Origin: Diprion similis | Lineage: Eukaryota; Arthropoda; Insecta; Hymenoptera; Diprionidae | Assembly (NCBI RefSeq): GCF_021155765.1 | Contig: NC_060118.1 | Location: 9,111,646 to 9,175,645, forward strand | DNA length: 64,000 bases | Direction of reading: 5' to 3' | Part shown: positions 26,439-38,482 of the stretch, piece after piece | Numbering within the stretch: position 1 is the first letter of the stretch | Layout: every line of letters starts with the position of its first letter | Made by a program: the position numbers and the translations under genes | The notes under the pieces: model-generated | Seen by the model: only the letters and a program-made list of their open reading frames with translations | Told to the model about the DNA's origin: nothing | Databases searched by the model: none

Positions 26439-29400
26439 TCACTCTTCTCGCAAATTAGCCAAACACTTCTTGAGTAGTTCGGCGTGAGCCTGGTTTAAAA
26501 TGTTTTTAATTAATAGTCGTTAGTTTTGATTGATTTAAAGGAGAATACGAATAAAAAACGTTGTACGTACTTTGGCGTGTTTAATTTCGAGCTCGGTTAA
26601 CTCGATAAGATTCTTTTTAAACGCGGCTACTCGCCTGGTTTTAAAATCCGTAAGCTCTGAAATTAACAGTATATTGATTTATTCGCTTTGAATTGAAAGA
26701 TTACGAAATATCCATTTAGAGATGGCTTAAAGGGTGAGGAAAAAAAAAAAATTACAAAGAAAAACGTCAATGCGTTTCTAAGTTTATACCTTCTTTTCCT
26801 TTTTCCGACATTTGTTCAAACTTCTCGCACGCCTCGGTCTGAGATTGTTCCGCCTTCGTGATGGAAAGAATAATTTTTCATACGTCAATGAATAAAATTT
26901 TTACAACACCGACAACAATTACACTAATACATTTCAAGTGGAAATTATTGTTCTTTTCTTATTTCTTTTGTTTTTTTTTGTTTTTTGTACTATATACCTG
27001 ATCGTTTAGGACAGATTAGTTTTGTTTAAAAATTTAATTGAAAAGACAAACTCAATGTTTCACACAAAAGATCTCTGGCGATTGCTATTACAACATCATA
27101 AAACTAAACAGTCATGCTCGGGAATCGGTCAAAACCTTTGGAAAGATACTGAGAATAAACTATCGTCGAGGAAATATAATTCTGGTTTCTTTTTTTTTTT
27201 CTTTTTTTTTTGTTTTTTTTTTCCATCCATGCAAATATCGAAAAAAACTTAATTTTGAATATTATAGATCCTCGACGATTGTCAATAAAAAAAGAGAAGG
27301 AGAAACTCTATAGACGAATGACATATCGTAACAATGCGTACGTATTAAATGGTATATTGAAATGGGGACACACCTCTGCAACTTCCAGTGCCTTTTAGGA
27401 GCAAGAAAAATGAAGATGATCAATTTTAAAAGTTTCAATTTTGTGGAGAAGAAAAAAAAAAAAAAAGATTAACGTCACTATCAATTCTTGCCTAGCAGAG
27501 AAATGCGAATAAACGATGAAAATTCTCGTAACAAATGAAATGCAGAGAAACGATTTTTAAATCACGGATAAGAAAAAATCAAAAAAAGAAATTGATATGT
27601 ACTGTCATTACTCGATGTACTCGACACTGTTTACAAGTTACATTCCAATTAATAATAACCCTGTACTTTATTATCAATTACCGTTTGATCCGTGAAGTGA
27701 CGTAATGAAAAACAAGATCGATAAAAGAGAAAAAAAAAACGTGGTTTACCAATGGAGAAAAAACCGAATAAGCGATCGATGATAATTAACCAGGGGGGTG
27801 AAACGACGGGTAATTCCATTACTTACGGCATGAACGTCTTTATTTTTAGCGCGAGCTTTTTCCAGGGTACGATTTGCAGTTTCGTAAGCATGAAGAGCTT
27901 TCAGTCTTCTAAATAACAACCGTTTCGCAGCGGCTGTATCTCTCATATAATATCTCAGAGTGTCTGATAATTTCAAATCTTCGTCAGACGCAACTCGTCC
28001 TTCGACTTTCTGTAAATGTTAAAACAAATACGTCAGAAATAACAGGCGTTGAATTGTTGAGAACGAGCGAGAGAGAAAGAAAAAAAGAAAGAAAGAAAGA
28101 AAGAACGATGCCAGAATTTACCCTAAGTTTTTCAAGAGTTTCGGCAATCTTGGTGAGAAACCTTTCTAATTTGCCATTATCTGTCGTAGCGAGCTGAAGG
28201 AGATTGGTGGATATTTTTATGTAAGAATCTGCAACATCCTTGTGTTTAACAGTCTGACGATCTGCTCTGCCCGTAGATTCTTTTAAATTTTGATGATACT
28301 GTTGAAGGAACGTCATCTCCTGATCAAAGAAATCGTTGACATCTTTCACGGTGGCGGAGAGATAATATTCGTCTGTAGTTTTTGAAAATGATTTCACCAA
28401 TCCGCCAAACATCTCCATCTTATTTTTCCCTAAGTGATATAAAATTTCAGTTATAGATAATTGCAACGAACCATCGAATTATCGACTACTCTCACTAACG
28501 AACAACCAATATTCGTACCTCTAACGCAAAGATCCTGATCATACTCCAGAAATACTCTTAAATTATGATCGTTTCGAAATACAGGATGATGAGCCAGCCG
28601 AGTAAGGAACATTTCGTGCATCGCTACAGTTTTTTTAAACGTAGCAAGATACTCGCTGTAAAACGATATCAAGTGAAAGTGATATTTACACATTAGATCT
28701 GACGTACGAATTAGAAAGAGAAGATAATAACAATCCAACAATTGCAAAGAATGAGTAAAAAAGTTGAACAATATTTCACAGTTTAAGCTGCGACAACTTC
28801 TCAGTGAACTAAACACAGCGACTTACGCCTCGAGCTCTTGTTTCATTTTGGTAAATTCTTCCCTAGTCATAGTACCTTCTCCTTCTCCAAGTTTTTGTAG
28901 TTTCTCTCTGGAAGCATCGAAATCAGGCCTCGGTGGTACAGGCGGAATCTAAACGTGGAAACAACGCAATGAAAATAAAAGTCAAACGACGCTTTATGGA
29001 ATATATCGCTTCTAAACAAACTCCTGTGCCTTGTTAAAAAGCATCGAGATAAAAATCAAGGAAACTCACGATATATCCAGCATACTCCTCGTTTTCCTCG
29101 AATCGATCGTGAAGCCAAACAAATTCCTCATGTTGTCTAACGACGAGAAATTCAGGCTTCTGAAATTCCGGCAAGGTTGTTTTGGTATGAACGGTAAACT
29201 TCACCTTATCCTTTTCGCTGAGCGCGTCTGATATATCGACTTGCAAAGATTTGTCCGACAAGTCGATTGTATCGGCGTGAATAGTCTGGAGAAAAGTTTT
29301 GAGTAACGAATTAAATCGATACGAATAAAATTAGATTCGACGACGGAACGAAAGAAGACAAAGAATGAAGTAACGAAATAGAATACTAAACAATTGTTAT

Positions 29401-29645
29401 AATAAAATAATAAAAAAATGAAACTACCTTCTTCGGAGGAGCGCTGTTTAATATATCATTCGCGTCGCATATTCCGTCCTGAAATAATTTAAAGAACATA
29501 TTTTATAAACGATAATTCTTAATTAATCCCAACTTTTGCTTAGCTAGTCGTGAATCGAACGAGTAATTCGTGCAATAAAATCACGGTCGTATGACAGACC
29601 GGTTGTAAAATAATCGTAGTGATAACAGGCACCACCTACCATCAT
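26439..29645 (-). CDS. Snx6: Sorting nexin 6 (SNX5/6/32 group), complete
   Basis: Ten coding exons, in order: 29640-29645, 29428-29478, 29070-29285, 28827-28948, 28519-28655, 28122-28429, 27827-28009, 26790-26853, 26571-26656, 26439-26489. Together they give 407 residues; vertebrate SNX6 has about 406. Exon 1 encodes only Met-Met. The PX domain contains [36 protein letters not shown] and [11 protein letters not shown], then [21 protein letters not shown]. The BAR domain follows ([36 protein letters not shown]-like KARAKNKDV, then [20 protein letters not shown]). SNX6 pairs with SNX1/2-type proteins in retromer-linked coats for endosome-to-Golgi sorting. Introns are GT-AG and phases agree throughout. 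The acceptor at 26854-26856 (AAG after a short pyrimidine run) is the least certain border. The CDS is intact. Confidence 0.95.
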
Positions 29646-30053
29646 GGCTGCAGGCGTCTCCTTGACACTTGACACTGCTTGACACGAAGCAACTGTCAAA
29701 TTGGAGGAGATAGATATTTTGAAAAGCAAGACTGTCGGGTGGAATGAGGGGGAGAAGAGGGAAATCAAACTCGCCGAGACAATTGCCGACCGGATAAAAT
29801 ATCGGTCGTGACTTATAGGATTAATGACGAATTTGGGGGGGGGATGCCGGTAGCGTTGATTTTTCCTCAAATAAAACAAAACACGATTCAAATATGAAAT
29901 TGTCGCAACGGCCGCGATATTACAGCTTATTGTACCACCTCAAAACATTTTACCATTTTACTACCAACTAACTACTCACGCGATCAGCTGTATTATCGGC
30001 GGTGCACAGCAACGCCCACGTGTCACTTTGCGATACTACACGACCATAGAGTG

Positions 30054-30064
30054 CGGAGTAAGGT
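30054..30064 (+). promoter_or_regulatory. Isolated donor-like site, plus strand, near the SNX6 promoter
   Basis: GAGTAAG/GTAAGA, a strong donor consensus on the plus strand, lies about 400 bases upstream of the SNX6 start and reads away from it. It could mark a divergent transcript. No coding frame supports it. Confidence 0.2.
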
Positions 30065-30524
30065 AAGATGGAACAGAAACGCTTCCTCCACGGTGTGGCG
30101 GGAAAATTTGTAACGTATGTTTGTGGCTAACTTCAGAACCCTGGAGTATCAAGTCCACGCACAGTAAGGAAAACCGGATAAGGGTGAGTAGGATTCGTGC
30201 ACAGTGAGGTTTCCGTGCAAACTTGATTCTTTTTTTTTATGTGATATCACTTCAAACAACTATTTTCGGACTATTTTTTCTTTACTTGTGATGTGAGCTT
30301 CAAATTCTTCTCTTCAAATTTCATGATTCTAGGTCAACAGGAAGTACCCTATGGATTTTGATTTGATCAAAATATGAGGTAAAAGAAACTTGTGTGCCAT
30401 ATCTTTGGATTACGAAAACTTAGAAGCTTGAATATTCTACGAATATTCTACACCTTTGAGTGACCGCAGACCTTAGTATTTGGTATTAATTGCAACCTGA
30501 TACCTCGACCCGTCTCAGCGAAAA

Positions 30525-30607
30525 AGCGTCTTGACGGATTGACGGACGGACAACGAAGTGATCCTGTAAGGGTTCCGTTTTCAACTTTTGCGGTGCGAAA
30601 CCCTAAA
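30525..30607 (+). repeat. Tail of a widespread insect retroelement-like repeat
   Basis: The stretch GACGGACGGACAACGAAGTG, then ATCCTGTAAGGGTTCCGTTTT, then TGCGAAACCCTAAA closely resembles a repeat end I know from many insect genomes (usually ACAAAGTGATCCTATAAGGGTTCCG with GGAACCCTAAAA). It may belong to a SINE or LINE 3' end; the element's full length upstream (perhaps from about 30200) is unclear. Confidence 0.55.
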
Positions 30608-31025
30608 GAGCGGGAAAGTATTGTTCAGAATGTAGTACGAAAATATTCGTACGCGAAAAACAATTTTTTTAGCATATTGTATTGTGCGATTTACGATTAG
30701 AGCTATTTACGATTACGAGCAATTACTTAATTGACCACGACAAGGCGATTTTTTTCATACAACCATCTTTTCACATCACCATACAACCAACGGTTATTAT
30801 AACATTCAAGTTCATTCGGGTTTGTAAACAATCACCAACGTTCTGGGATGGATGCGCAAATGGCATCATCGATGCACAAGAATGGGTAGACTTGTATTAA
30901 TTTCAGTTGCTGTAAGATATCGCATAGAATGATGCGTTATGTTTCGAACCAAAAACAAGTTAGCGGCAAGCCCAAAGCATTAATAAACATCACCGTACAA
31001 TATGGAAGCGATATGAAGGCACGGT

Positions 31026-31157
31026 AAGGCAATACGAGTATACCTTCCATCCCTCGCTCTGCGTTGTGATTTGCTGAACGAATGCCCATTCAATGATCCA
31101 ACCGATCATGGTGCAGAGCGAGAGAGGCAAAGTGTACTGATGTTGCCTTTGGCTGGT
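31026..31157. repeat. Short MITE with CTCGCTCTGC arms
   Basis: The left arm AAGGCAATACGAGTATAC ... CCCTCGCTCTGC matches the right arm in reverse complement (AAGGCAACATCAGTACAC ... CTCTCGCTCTGC) over about 50 bases, leaving a loop of about 30 bases. Confidence 0.55.
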
Positions 31158-31430
31158 TACGCATACGAGCATTCGGATGCTACATCCGCATGTATAGCAG
31201 GCTCAATCACTTGAGTGATGTCAAGCAACATTTTTGTCAGGAGAGTTATGACACATTTGACATTTGTCCAATATCACAAACATTAGCCATATGGAAAAAA
31301 GTCCGCTAGTATCACAGAAAAAGTTAGTCGAAGTAGTTGAGGTCTTCGGCACAAAACACAGAACCACGCGATATTAAGTGCCTGCGCAAAAGGCGCGTCA
31401 GATTTCCTTGATCAATCTAAGTGCGAAAAG

Positions 31431-31791
31431 CAGGGTGGCGATAATTGTGATCGAATAAAATTCTCCGAGTTTTTCTCGACTTTACCCGTCAAAAACCTCA
31501 GAATTCTCTAACGTTTTCCCACGAAAATTAAGTGAAGTCGGGCAGTTTTTATGACAAAAAGCTCCAGAAGTTGTGCACTGTGAATGTATAAATTTGGATC
31601 TGAAAAACACAAAGTATTGCTTCGTTTCACACGAATAATTGGAAATCGAACGATACCATTTCCGAAAGTTAGCTGAACTGAATTTAAGAAACATAGCTGA
31701 AGTTAGAAAAGTATTCATAAAAAGTGCGTTTTTCTCTAGGGTTCATCATAATTTCCCGAATATTTCGGTTTTCCGGTCTTTCGCCACCTTG
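31431..31791. repeat. Decayed DNA-transposon remnant, CAGGGTGGCG ends
   Basis: The left end CAGGGTGGCG pairs with the right end CGCCACCTTG. The interior has phrases such as AAAATTCTCCGAG and TTTTTCTCGACTTTACCCG that resemble a decayed insect repeat rich in 'ttccctgactttccc'. The 138-codon open frame starting at 31639 runs across its right end and is not credible as a gene. Confidence 0.45.
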
Positions 31792-33175
31792 GAAAACACA
31801 CGACGGATCGATCTGTCAAAAAACCTTAAATATCTAGGAATTGTCACAAATTTCTGTAAAAATCCAATCCGCATCTGCGTCTTTTTGAATCCGACACATT
31901 GCGATGCGGATTGTTGTTTACAGATGCGAATCAATTCCGGGAGGGAGGTTGGAAGGCATGCATTATTGTGTGGCGTGGCGGTCGGCGGTCCTCTTCGACG
32001 CGAAGTCTTCGAGCTCAGCATCTCTCCCCATCTAGCGTACCACGGAACGCGATAGATGGTCCAGAGATGCCTTTTGCCCATTCAAACGATCACAGAGATC
32101 AATTGAATGAAATAATGACAGATAAAGACTAAATAATCCAATTCAATAACGACTGGAAAATGATAGCAAAGTAACAAGAAATAGGAAATGGATCCTCGTA
32201 AAAATTTGAAAGCTTACTAATACATAGTTCGGAGACTCTTATATTCAGTCTTTCGCGTGTTTCTGGATGAATATCACTGTGATCATTTGACGCTGTGGAT
32301 TACAAAAGTTAGTCACATCGCGATGCATCGCGACCTTCCTACCCTCACCTGTTTACCAACGGAACCACCCAACGGAAAATACAGACTCACACACACATGC
32401 ATAAGCCACGCGACGGATCCCAAAACGTCCACCTACCTACCCGATCACCTATATTCGATCTAAACGATTTTCCATTCTTTCCAACACACATCATTCCTCC
32501 TCATTTGCGCCGTGGGCACTGTGACTTACTTTTTCATTGATTACCTGTAGGGAGCAAAACGTTTTTGTACCATAGTCAGCGAGAGTATCATTTTAGTGAA
32601 TGCTGGTGGACTATCGGTACATCAACCTTTTGTAAAATGGATTAAAAACATCCTGTATGCTTATCAGCATTTTTCTAAGCGAGCTAAGCCTGAATTTATT
32701 CGATAATTGCTGGGCATCAAAAAACTGAAAATGATTCAAGATATATCATGTAAGTTGATTAAGTTACGTTCTACCAGACTTTGAAACGTTATCAATTAAA
32801 CAATCGTTGGAATAATTTTAAACCTCAGGTATATCCACCACTTAAACGATATCATTGTAATTGTATAATCTGTAGCTGAACACAATCTGTTTTCGCGAAT
32901 GTCGAGTAAGTGATGGTAACCTGTCGCGATGCTCATTCCACTTTCAACAACGTGCAACATTTCTAACTTTGAAGTAACTGTGATAAAATAAGTCAACTCT
33001 GATAAGAAAGAAGAAAAAAAAATGAATCGACTGAAAGTCAAGCACCGTTGAGATCGCGAATGAGCCTATCCATGCAGCTAAGAAATCGAATATTAGTGTA
33101 ACAATTTTTACCGCCACGCCACGTGACAAAGGAGTTCCAGGGAAATACCCGTAACCTAAACACATGCAAACTCAC

Positions 33176-35560
33176 CAACGTTGCTGAGTAATGGAGAAGT
33201 TACTCAGATGTCTCTGCTGTCAATCTGGAAAAAACAAAAAAAGGAAACTTGCATTAATTTAGCAAACTGGCTTTTGAGCTGACAAATTAACTACTAATTT
33301 TATCTATTTTCATATTTATTTACAGCATGTTACGCAAGGACAAAAGTTTGACTTCGAATGTATCACCTCGAATTATCAAACAATAATTAAAATAAGTATT
33401 CTTACCTCCTCAGGGCTGCTCCACACTTCATCAGTAGTAGGTCTGGTAGAATCTCAGGCTGAACACCGAAGCGAAGCACATTTTACACTGTAATAAGTAC
33501 AAAACAAAATTTTATCCATCTTGAATTGAATCCATCTCAGCAAGCATGGAATAAATTCATAAAACCAATGAACAGAATTTAAAATCAGAGAGCGGTGTTC
33601 GCCATCAGTCAAGATTAACCGTTAAAATTCTTTATCATCAATTCAAAATCACATCGATTACGTACCATCCAGTTTCATTGAAAGCAGTGGATGGTCTAGT
33701 TTTCACTTTGTACTAAGGAATCAATTGATCAAGTCACTTCTTTCATATGATTCCTAAGTGTGGTCAATAGCGCTACAATATGTAGTCTGTCCCTGTAATC
33801 AAGTAAGAGATAACATTTAGTTCGTATTTGATTTTCCAAATCCAATACACGCACTATTGGAAATTTGCAATTGTTGTTATAAAATATAATCAAGCACTGA
33901 ATAGCAATAAATATCAACTCAAAGAGAAATTTTTCTGAACTAAAGTAGCTAGTAGTATTAGTGACAATACAATCATAAGTATGTACCTATTTTTTATTCT
34001 CCACAAAATTGTGACCCGTTGAGCAACAGCATTCTGTTGTTCAAAAGGTATATTACTGCAGTCACATATCTCAGATGTTCGCTCATCTTCATCAATCTTG
34101 TTTCAGCGTATTTCTATAATCAGGTAAAACACCACCATATTTTGTTACTATTTCATATTGAAAATCTGTGTACTTATTGTTGAACGCAGGCAACACTAGT
34201 GTATTACTTTATGTAGAGCCTTAAAAATGTTTTCAATTATATAACAAGATGAAAAATAATCCAGGTTATTTTATACCTGTTGCTTCTCTGCAAAAAATTG
34301 AGCTGTTAAGCTGTTGCATGATAATCTCCAAGATTTATTAACATTTGGGTGTTTCAGCTCAAACAATCACTTATGCCAATTAACGTTGTTGCAGTTTTCT
34401 TTCTGTAATCAAGTAAGACAACACAATTAAGGTTAGTAATGTGACTTTTAAATCGATATAATTAGCATTGGAAATTTATTAAAGTAAATGAAAAACGTAA
34501 TGTGAGGAATAAATAACAATCAACGATTCACATTCATTTGGGTTTTCTTATTTATGCTTATTTTGGAATCCGTAAGATGTGTTATTTATAGGGTATAATT
34601 TTAAAACAAGATCGAAGCTGCTGAGGAGAGAGGTTAAGACACTAAACATTTCGGAATAAGTAACGCTATAATGTATCAACTTTGATTATAGTAGCTTACG
34701 AAATAAAAGATAACAGTGCTGGAACATTCAAAACAATGTATGTGTCCTTGAACACGACCGAGACGCTTTCATTCGTCCAAGTCTTTCTTTGTACACAAAG
34801 AACGACACTAACAATAAGATAAACCAGCGATGATCAGCAGGCTAAAATTGCATTTCACAAACGTTTACGTATCACGTGAGAAATCTGATCCGCGATCTAA
34901 AGTCCGAGACGTGAAGTCAAACGAAGGTCATGCACCGCTAGGTGCACCGTTAAAAAAGAAAACAGCAGAAAATCGGCGCATTTTCTCATCACAAAACCCG
35001 TTTATCTAATTGACAGTTCGCCCACGATCAGCAATCCCGATCCGTCAATAATCTATCTATAGTATAGGAAACTTTATAAAGCTATAATCTAACAATAAGA
35101 ATCTGCATCATAATAAGGCTTGACTTCACGCTCACTCTGAATTTCTGTGCTGTAGCTGGCTGCCTGATCAGTTGAATATCGAAAATGTGCCAACAAGAGT
35201 GCAACTACGCATTAATCGAAAACCAGCAAACAGACAGTAAAAAACAAGATCGGTACACAGACAGGAGACACGAGATCACTCAAAACTGAAGTTACACCAA
35301 ACAATGAAAACTCGGAACACAAAACTCACCTTAGATATTCGCAGGCTGTTTATACTTCGACGACTCATTTTTTCTTCATCGCACGCTGCCAATCGTGTGT
35401 TATTTACCGATGAATTCGGGAATACATATTCCGAAATGTCGTCAAGCGTGTCTTCCTTTCAGCTACGCGACAACAAATGACGAGCGCAGCGCGAGCACCT
35501 CGCGACAAGTCTGGACCGATCCGATGACGAGCTGCGCATGGCTAATGCGCAGAACATGGC
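33176..35560 (-). ncRNA. Possible spliced minus-strand transcript, coding status unknown
   Basis: Exon-like blocks with good splice sites are: first exon ending at 35330 (CTAAG/GTGAGT), 34057-34113 (after GATTATAG), 33406-33487 (TTACAG/ ... GAGGAG/GTAAGA) and 33176-33224 (TTTTTTCCAG/ ... GTTG/GTGAGT). The first block lies in a locally GC-rich, CpG-rich segment (35400-35580) that could be its promoter. An ATG at 35368 gives MSRRSINSLRISK, open into 34057-34113 (KYAETRLMKMSEHLRYVTA). The later blocks contain stops in every frame I tried. A long non-coding RNA or a 5'-UTR-rich small gene are both possible. Confidence 0.3.
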
Positions 35561-35718
35561 TGCTCGCGGCTACAGGCGTGTAATAATAAGAGTTTCATTT
35601 CGCGAACGACTTTCAGCCGAATGAAATATCCGTAGAAATGAATTGAGAGTAAAAGAAAAATTGTGAATCTTGTTTTTTTTCGACATATGAACACACGATT
35701 GAATCAAATAGAATAATT

Positions 35719-36139
35719 TTACCGGTAACGCGTCTCTGAGTTGGTACCCATGTAGTAAATACCGTGAAAATTGCAGCTGAAGTGAGCTGAAGTGATGAGA
35801 GAGAGAGAGAGAGGAATATATCGAAACAACCTGTCTCTCGCGTATCGACTAATCAAAATCTAGAGCGAGAAAGACATGCTGTATCGAAATACTAAAATGA
35901 ATCGACAATACCTCTCTCTCTTTCTCACGTGAGGCTACATCCTGAAGGTCCATAGGGTCCATAGATAGACGAGTGGATAAGGGAAGGTCTTTGCATGGTC
36001 GCCATTTTTGTTCCAATTTGTGTATAGTCTGAAGGTCATTTACAGTCACTGAAAGTTCTATTACATTTCATTACTTACAGTCTTTAACACCACAATCGTC
36101 ATTTTTGTTCCTACTGAAAATTCCTCGTGCAAACAACAT
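35719..36139 (-). CDS. Possible three-exon gene for an 82-residue protein, unrecognised
   Basis: Coding segments are 36079-36139, 35929-36048 and 35719-35786. They total 249 bases with compatible phases (1, 1) and end at a TAA. The splice sites are GACT/GTAAGT, CTTTCAG/TGACTG, TCAC/GTGAGA and, after a CT-rich tract, CACTTCAG/CTCAC. The peptide begins MLFARGIFSRNKN, basic and without acids, like a mitochondrial presequence. It continues through HKLEQKWRPCKDLPLSTR and MDPMDLQDVAS and ends GTNSETRYR. A non-coding 5' exon may end at 36273 (GAGAAG/GTAAGA). It would be divergent from DMAP1 over a shared promoter of less than 500 bases. An out-of-frame ATG lies 4 bases before the chosen start. An acceptor 10 bases further downstream also gives an open frame. 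I do not recognise the protein. Confidence 0.4.
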
Positions 36140-36181
36140 CCATTGTCCGCTCCTCGTGCTCGTGAAAATCTCCAGCGTTGA

Positions 36182-36636
36182 CTGAAGAATATACCGACCG
36201 AAATATTTAAGTACGCCATCTGTAGCCGTGTCACGAAAGATTATTTACACTTTCGTCATTCAATTTTCTTACCTTCTCAACAGACTATCCACGTGCTTGT
36301 TGGTCGAACACCGAGCTGTCAACGCTGTCATTATTTTACGCAAACTCGCAGTCGCTGATGCACCTAAAATGTGTAAATAAATTTGTAAACAAAGTACAAT
36401 TTGGATTATAACAACAGTATTCGTTCTTTTTATTAATCACCGCCTAAATTCGGTCAATATTTTGTAAACGAAGCAAGTCTACGGCACCGATGAGTGAGAG
36501 CTAACCTCGTCGAACTCACAACTACTAAATTACAACGATTACGTCTGACAGAAATGCCGTCGAGCTTTGCGTATTCGACCTGAACAGATTGGCTTTCGAA
36601 AGTTTTGAGAAGGATTTTAGTAACTGAAAAGTGAAA
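36182..36636. promoter_or_regulatory. Probable bidirectional promoter, DMAP1 and minus-strand small gene
   Basis: About 450 bases separate the DMAP1 ATG from the first coding exon read on the other strand. No TATA box was obvious on the DMAP1 side. This is an inference from gene order. Confidence 0.35.
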
Positions 36637-38352
36637 ATGGCGGACGTACGCGATATATTGGACATCGAAGTACCGGCCGTTCCGGAGGTTACAAAAGAGG
36701 CAATTTTTGGCGTCGACAAGAAGAACAAAAAACGATATGAGTACAAAGTGCCAAAGAGGCCGGAGGGCATGCACCGAGAGGTTTACGCTCTCCTCTACAA
36801 GGACAACAACGATGTCCCACCGCTGTTTCCAACAGACACGGGCAAAGGCTACAAGCAAACGAAAGCCAAGCTCGGAATGCGCAAAGTCCGACCCTGGAAA
36901 TGGACCCCGTTCACGAACCCAGCCAGAACGGATGGTGCGGTGTTTCATCATTGGCGCAGAGTCGCGGACGCTGGCAAAGAATATCCATTTGCCAAGTTCA
37001 ACAAGAAAGTTCCTATCCCGTCCTACACGGACGGAGAATACGTTCAACATTTGGTCACCAGCGGGTGGACTCGTTCTGAAACTGACCATCTGTTCGATCT
37101 CTGCAGACGATTCGATCTCAGATTTATCATAATAAAAGATAGATGGGATCGTAATAAATTTCCCGACAGATCTGTTGAGGATTTGAAGGAACGGTAAGCT
37201 CGAAATAGAACTTGCATGTTTTGCGTTTAGGTATTGAATTCGCGGAGAACTATAACAATGCTTTCCAGCTTTGGAAAAGTTATTTGATTAAAAGTTTTGA
37301 TGTTGACCTCAACTTTTTCAGATATTATCAGGTCTGCGGTGCTCTAACGAGAGCCAAATCCCACAACGATAAGGTTTACACGTTTGATGCGGAGCATGAG
37401 AAGCGGCGGAAAGAACAGTTGAAAAAATTATTTGAAAGAACACCGGAGCAAGTCGAAGAGGAACAAACTTTGCTATCTGAGCTGAGAAAAATTGAGCAGC
37501 GGAAAAAAGAGAGGGATCGTAAAACGCAAGATCTGCAAAAACTTATTACGGCTGCTGACCATCAGGTCGATCCTAGAAAGACTGAGAGAAAATCAACGAA
37601 GAAGAATAATAACTCTAATAGAAATAGACCTGCAAAGATCGACTCGTCTCATGTAAGTAGTTAATTAACTGACGCGGTTTGAAAGCGTTGCTATTTGTTT
37701 TTACGATTGTTTGAATTTTCAGGTCGTCGAGTCGGCTGGAATAAAGTTTCCAGATTTCAAAAATAGCAGCGTAAGCCTTCGTTCGCAAAGGATCAAGCTG
37801 CCCAGCAGTCTTGGCCAAAAGAAAATGAAGAGTATAGAACAAATGCTAACGGAACTTCACCTAGGTAAGCCTGAAAAATTAATCCATATGATTATCATCA
37901 ACTGAAAACAAATTATTATTTCATATGTACATAAATACAACATTTGACATTTCTCTTTTTTCCTTCCGGCTATCACAGAATTGAATCCACCTCCAACCGA
38001 ACAGATATGTCAACAATTCAACGAACTGCGTAGTGATATTGTGCTGCATTACGAACTCAGGGGTGCGTTAGCTACGTGTGACTATGAACTACAGTCCTTG
38101 AGACATCAGTACGAGGCTCTAGCTCCTGGCAAGGTGAGGATGAATTTAGATACAAGTACCTAATCGTTTCTACGTCGCTTGAGACTACTTTGATGTGTTT
38201 GAAACTTAGCATTATCAACATTATTATATTTGTTCCAATTTTCGTAGACCCTGACGATTCCGCCATCTCTACTGCCAAAAGTTGAACCAGAAGTTAAGGC
38301 GGATATAATTGACGTTGTCGGCTCACCAAGTATGCCGAATGTAACTCAGTAG
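36637..38352 (+). CDS. DMAP1: DNA methyltransferase 1-associated protein 1, complete
   Basis: Five exons: 36637-37193, 37322-37652, 37723-37864, 37979-38133, 38248-38352. The product has 429 residues; human DMAP1 has 467. It starts MADVRDILDI and contains the conserved KKNKKRYEYKVPKRPEGMHRE and KVRPWKWTPFTNPAR blocks. A SANT/Myb-like domain follows at about residues 124-195 (SGWTRSETDHLFDLCRRFDL ... ERYYQVCGAL). After it come a charged helical linker (KLFERTPEQVEEEQTLLSEL) and the C-terminal DMAP1 region (SIEQMLTELHLELNPPPTEQ, LRGALATCDYELQSLRHQYE). DMAP1 is a subunit of the NuA4/TIP60 acetyltransferase and SRCAP-type H2A.Z exchange complexes in the nucleus. All introns are short (69-128 bases) and GT-AG. 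The gene is tail-to-tail with MFSD12, 130 bases apart. Confidence 0.97.
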
Positions 38353-38455
38353 AGGAGGTTCATTTTTGATACTCTCACGGGTACCAAGCACTTTTAATTT
38401 TAAGAAGAATTAATTTAAGAATATATCCCACGTTCAGACGCGACTTCCTAATGCA

Positions 38456-38461
38456 TTTATT
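38456..38461 (-). terminator. AATAAA polyadenylation signal of MFSD12
   Basis: AATAAA on the minus strand, 21 bases after the MFSD12 stop codon. It lies about 100 bases past the DMAP1 stop, so the two 3' UTRs probably overlap. Confidence 0.5.
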
Positions 38462-38482
38462 TACCATCAATCCTCTCTGATC

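Noticed and set aside
31639..32081. 138- and 111-codon overlapping frames on opposite strands
   Set aside because: They overlap a decayed transposon remnant, and neither resembles a known protein or has convincing splice context.
36454..37089. 211-codon minus-strand frame
   Set aside because: It is the antisense shadow of DMAP1 exon 1, which is a clear conserved coding exon.
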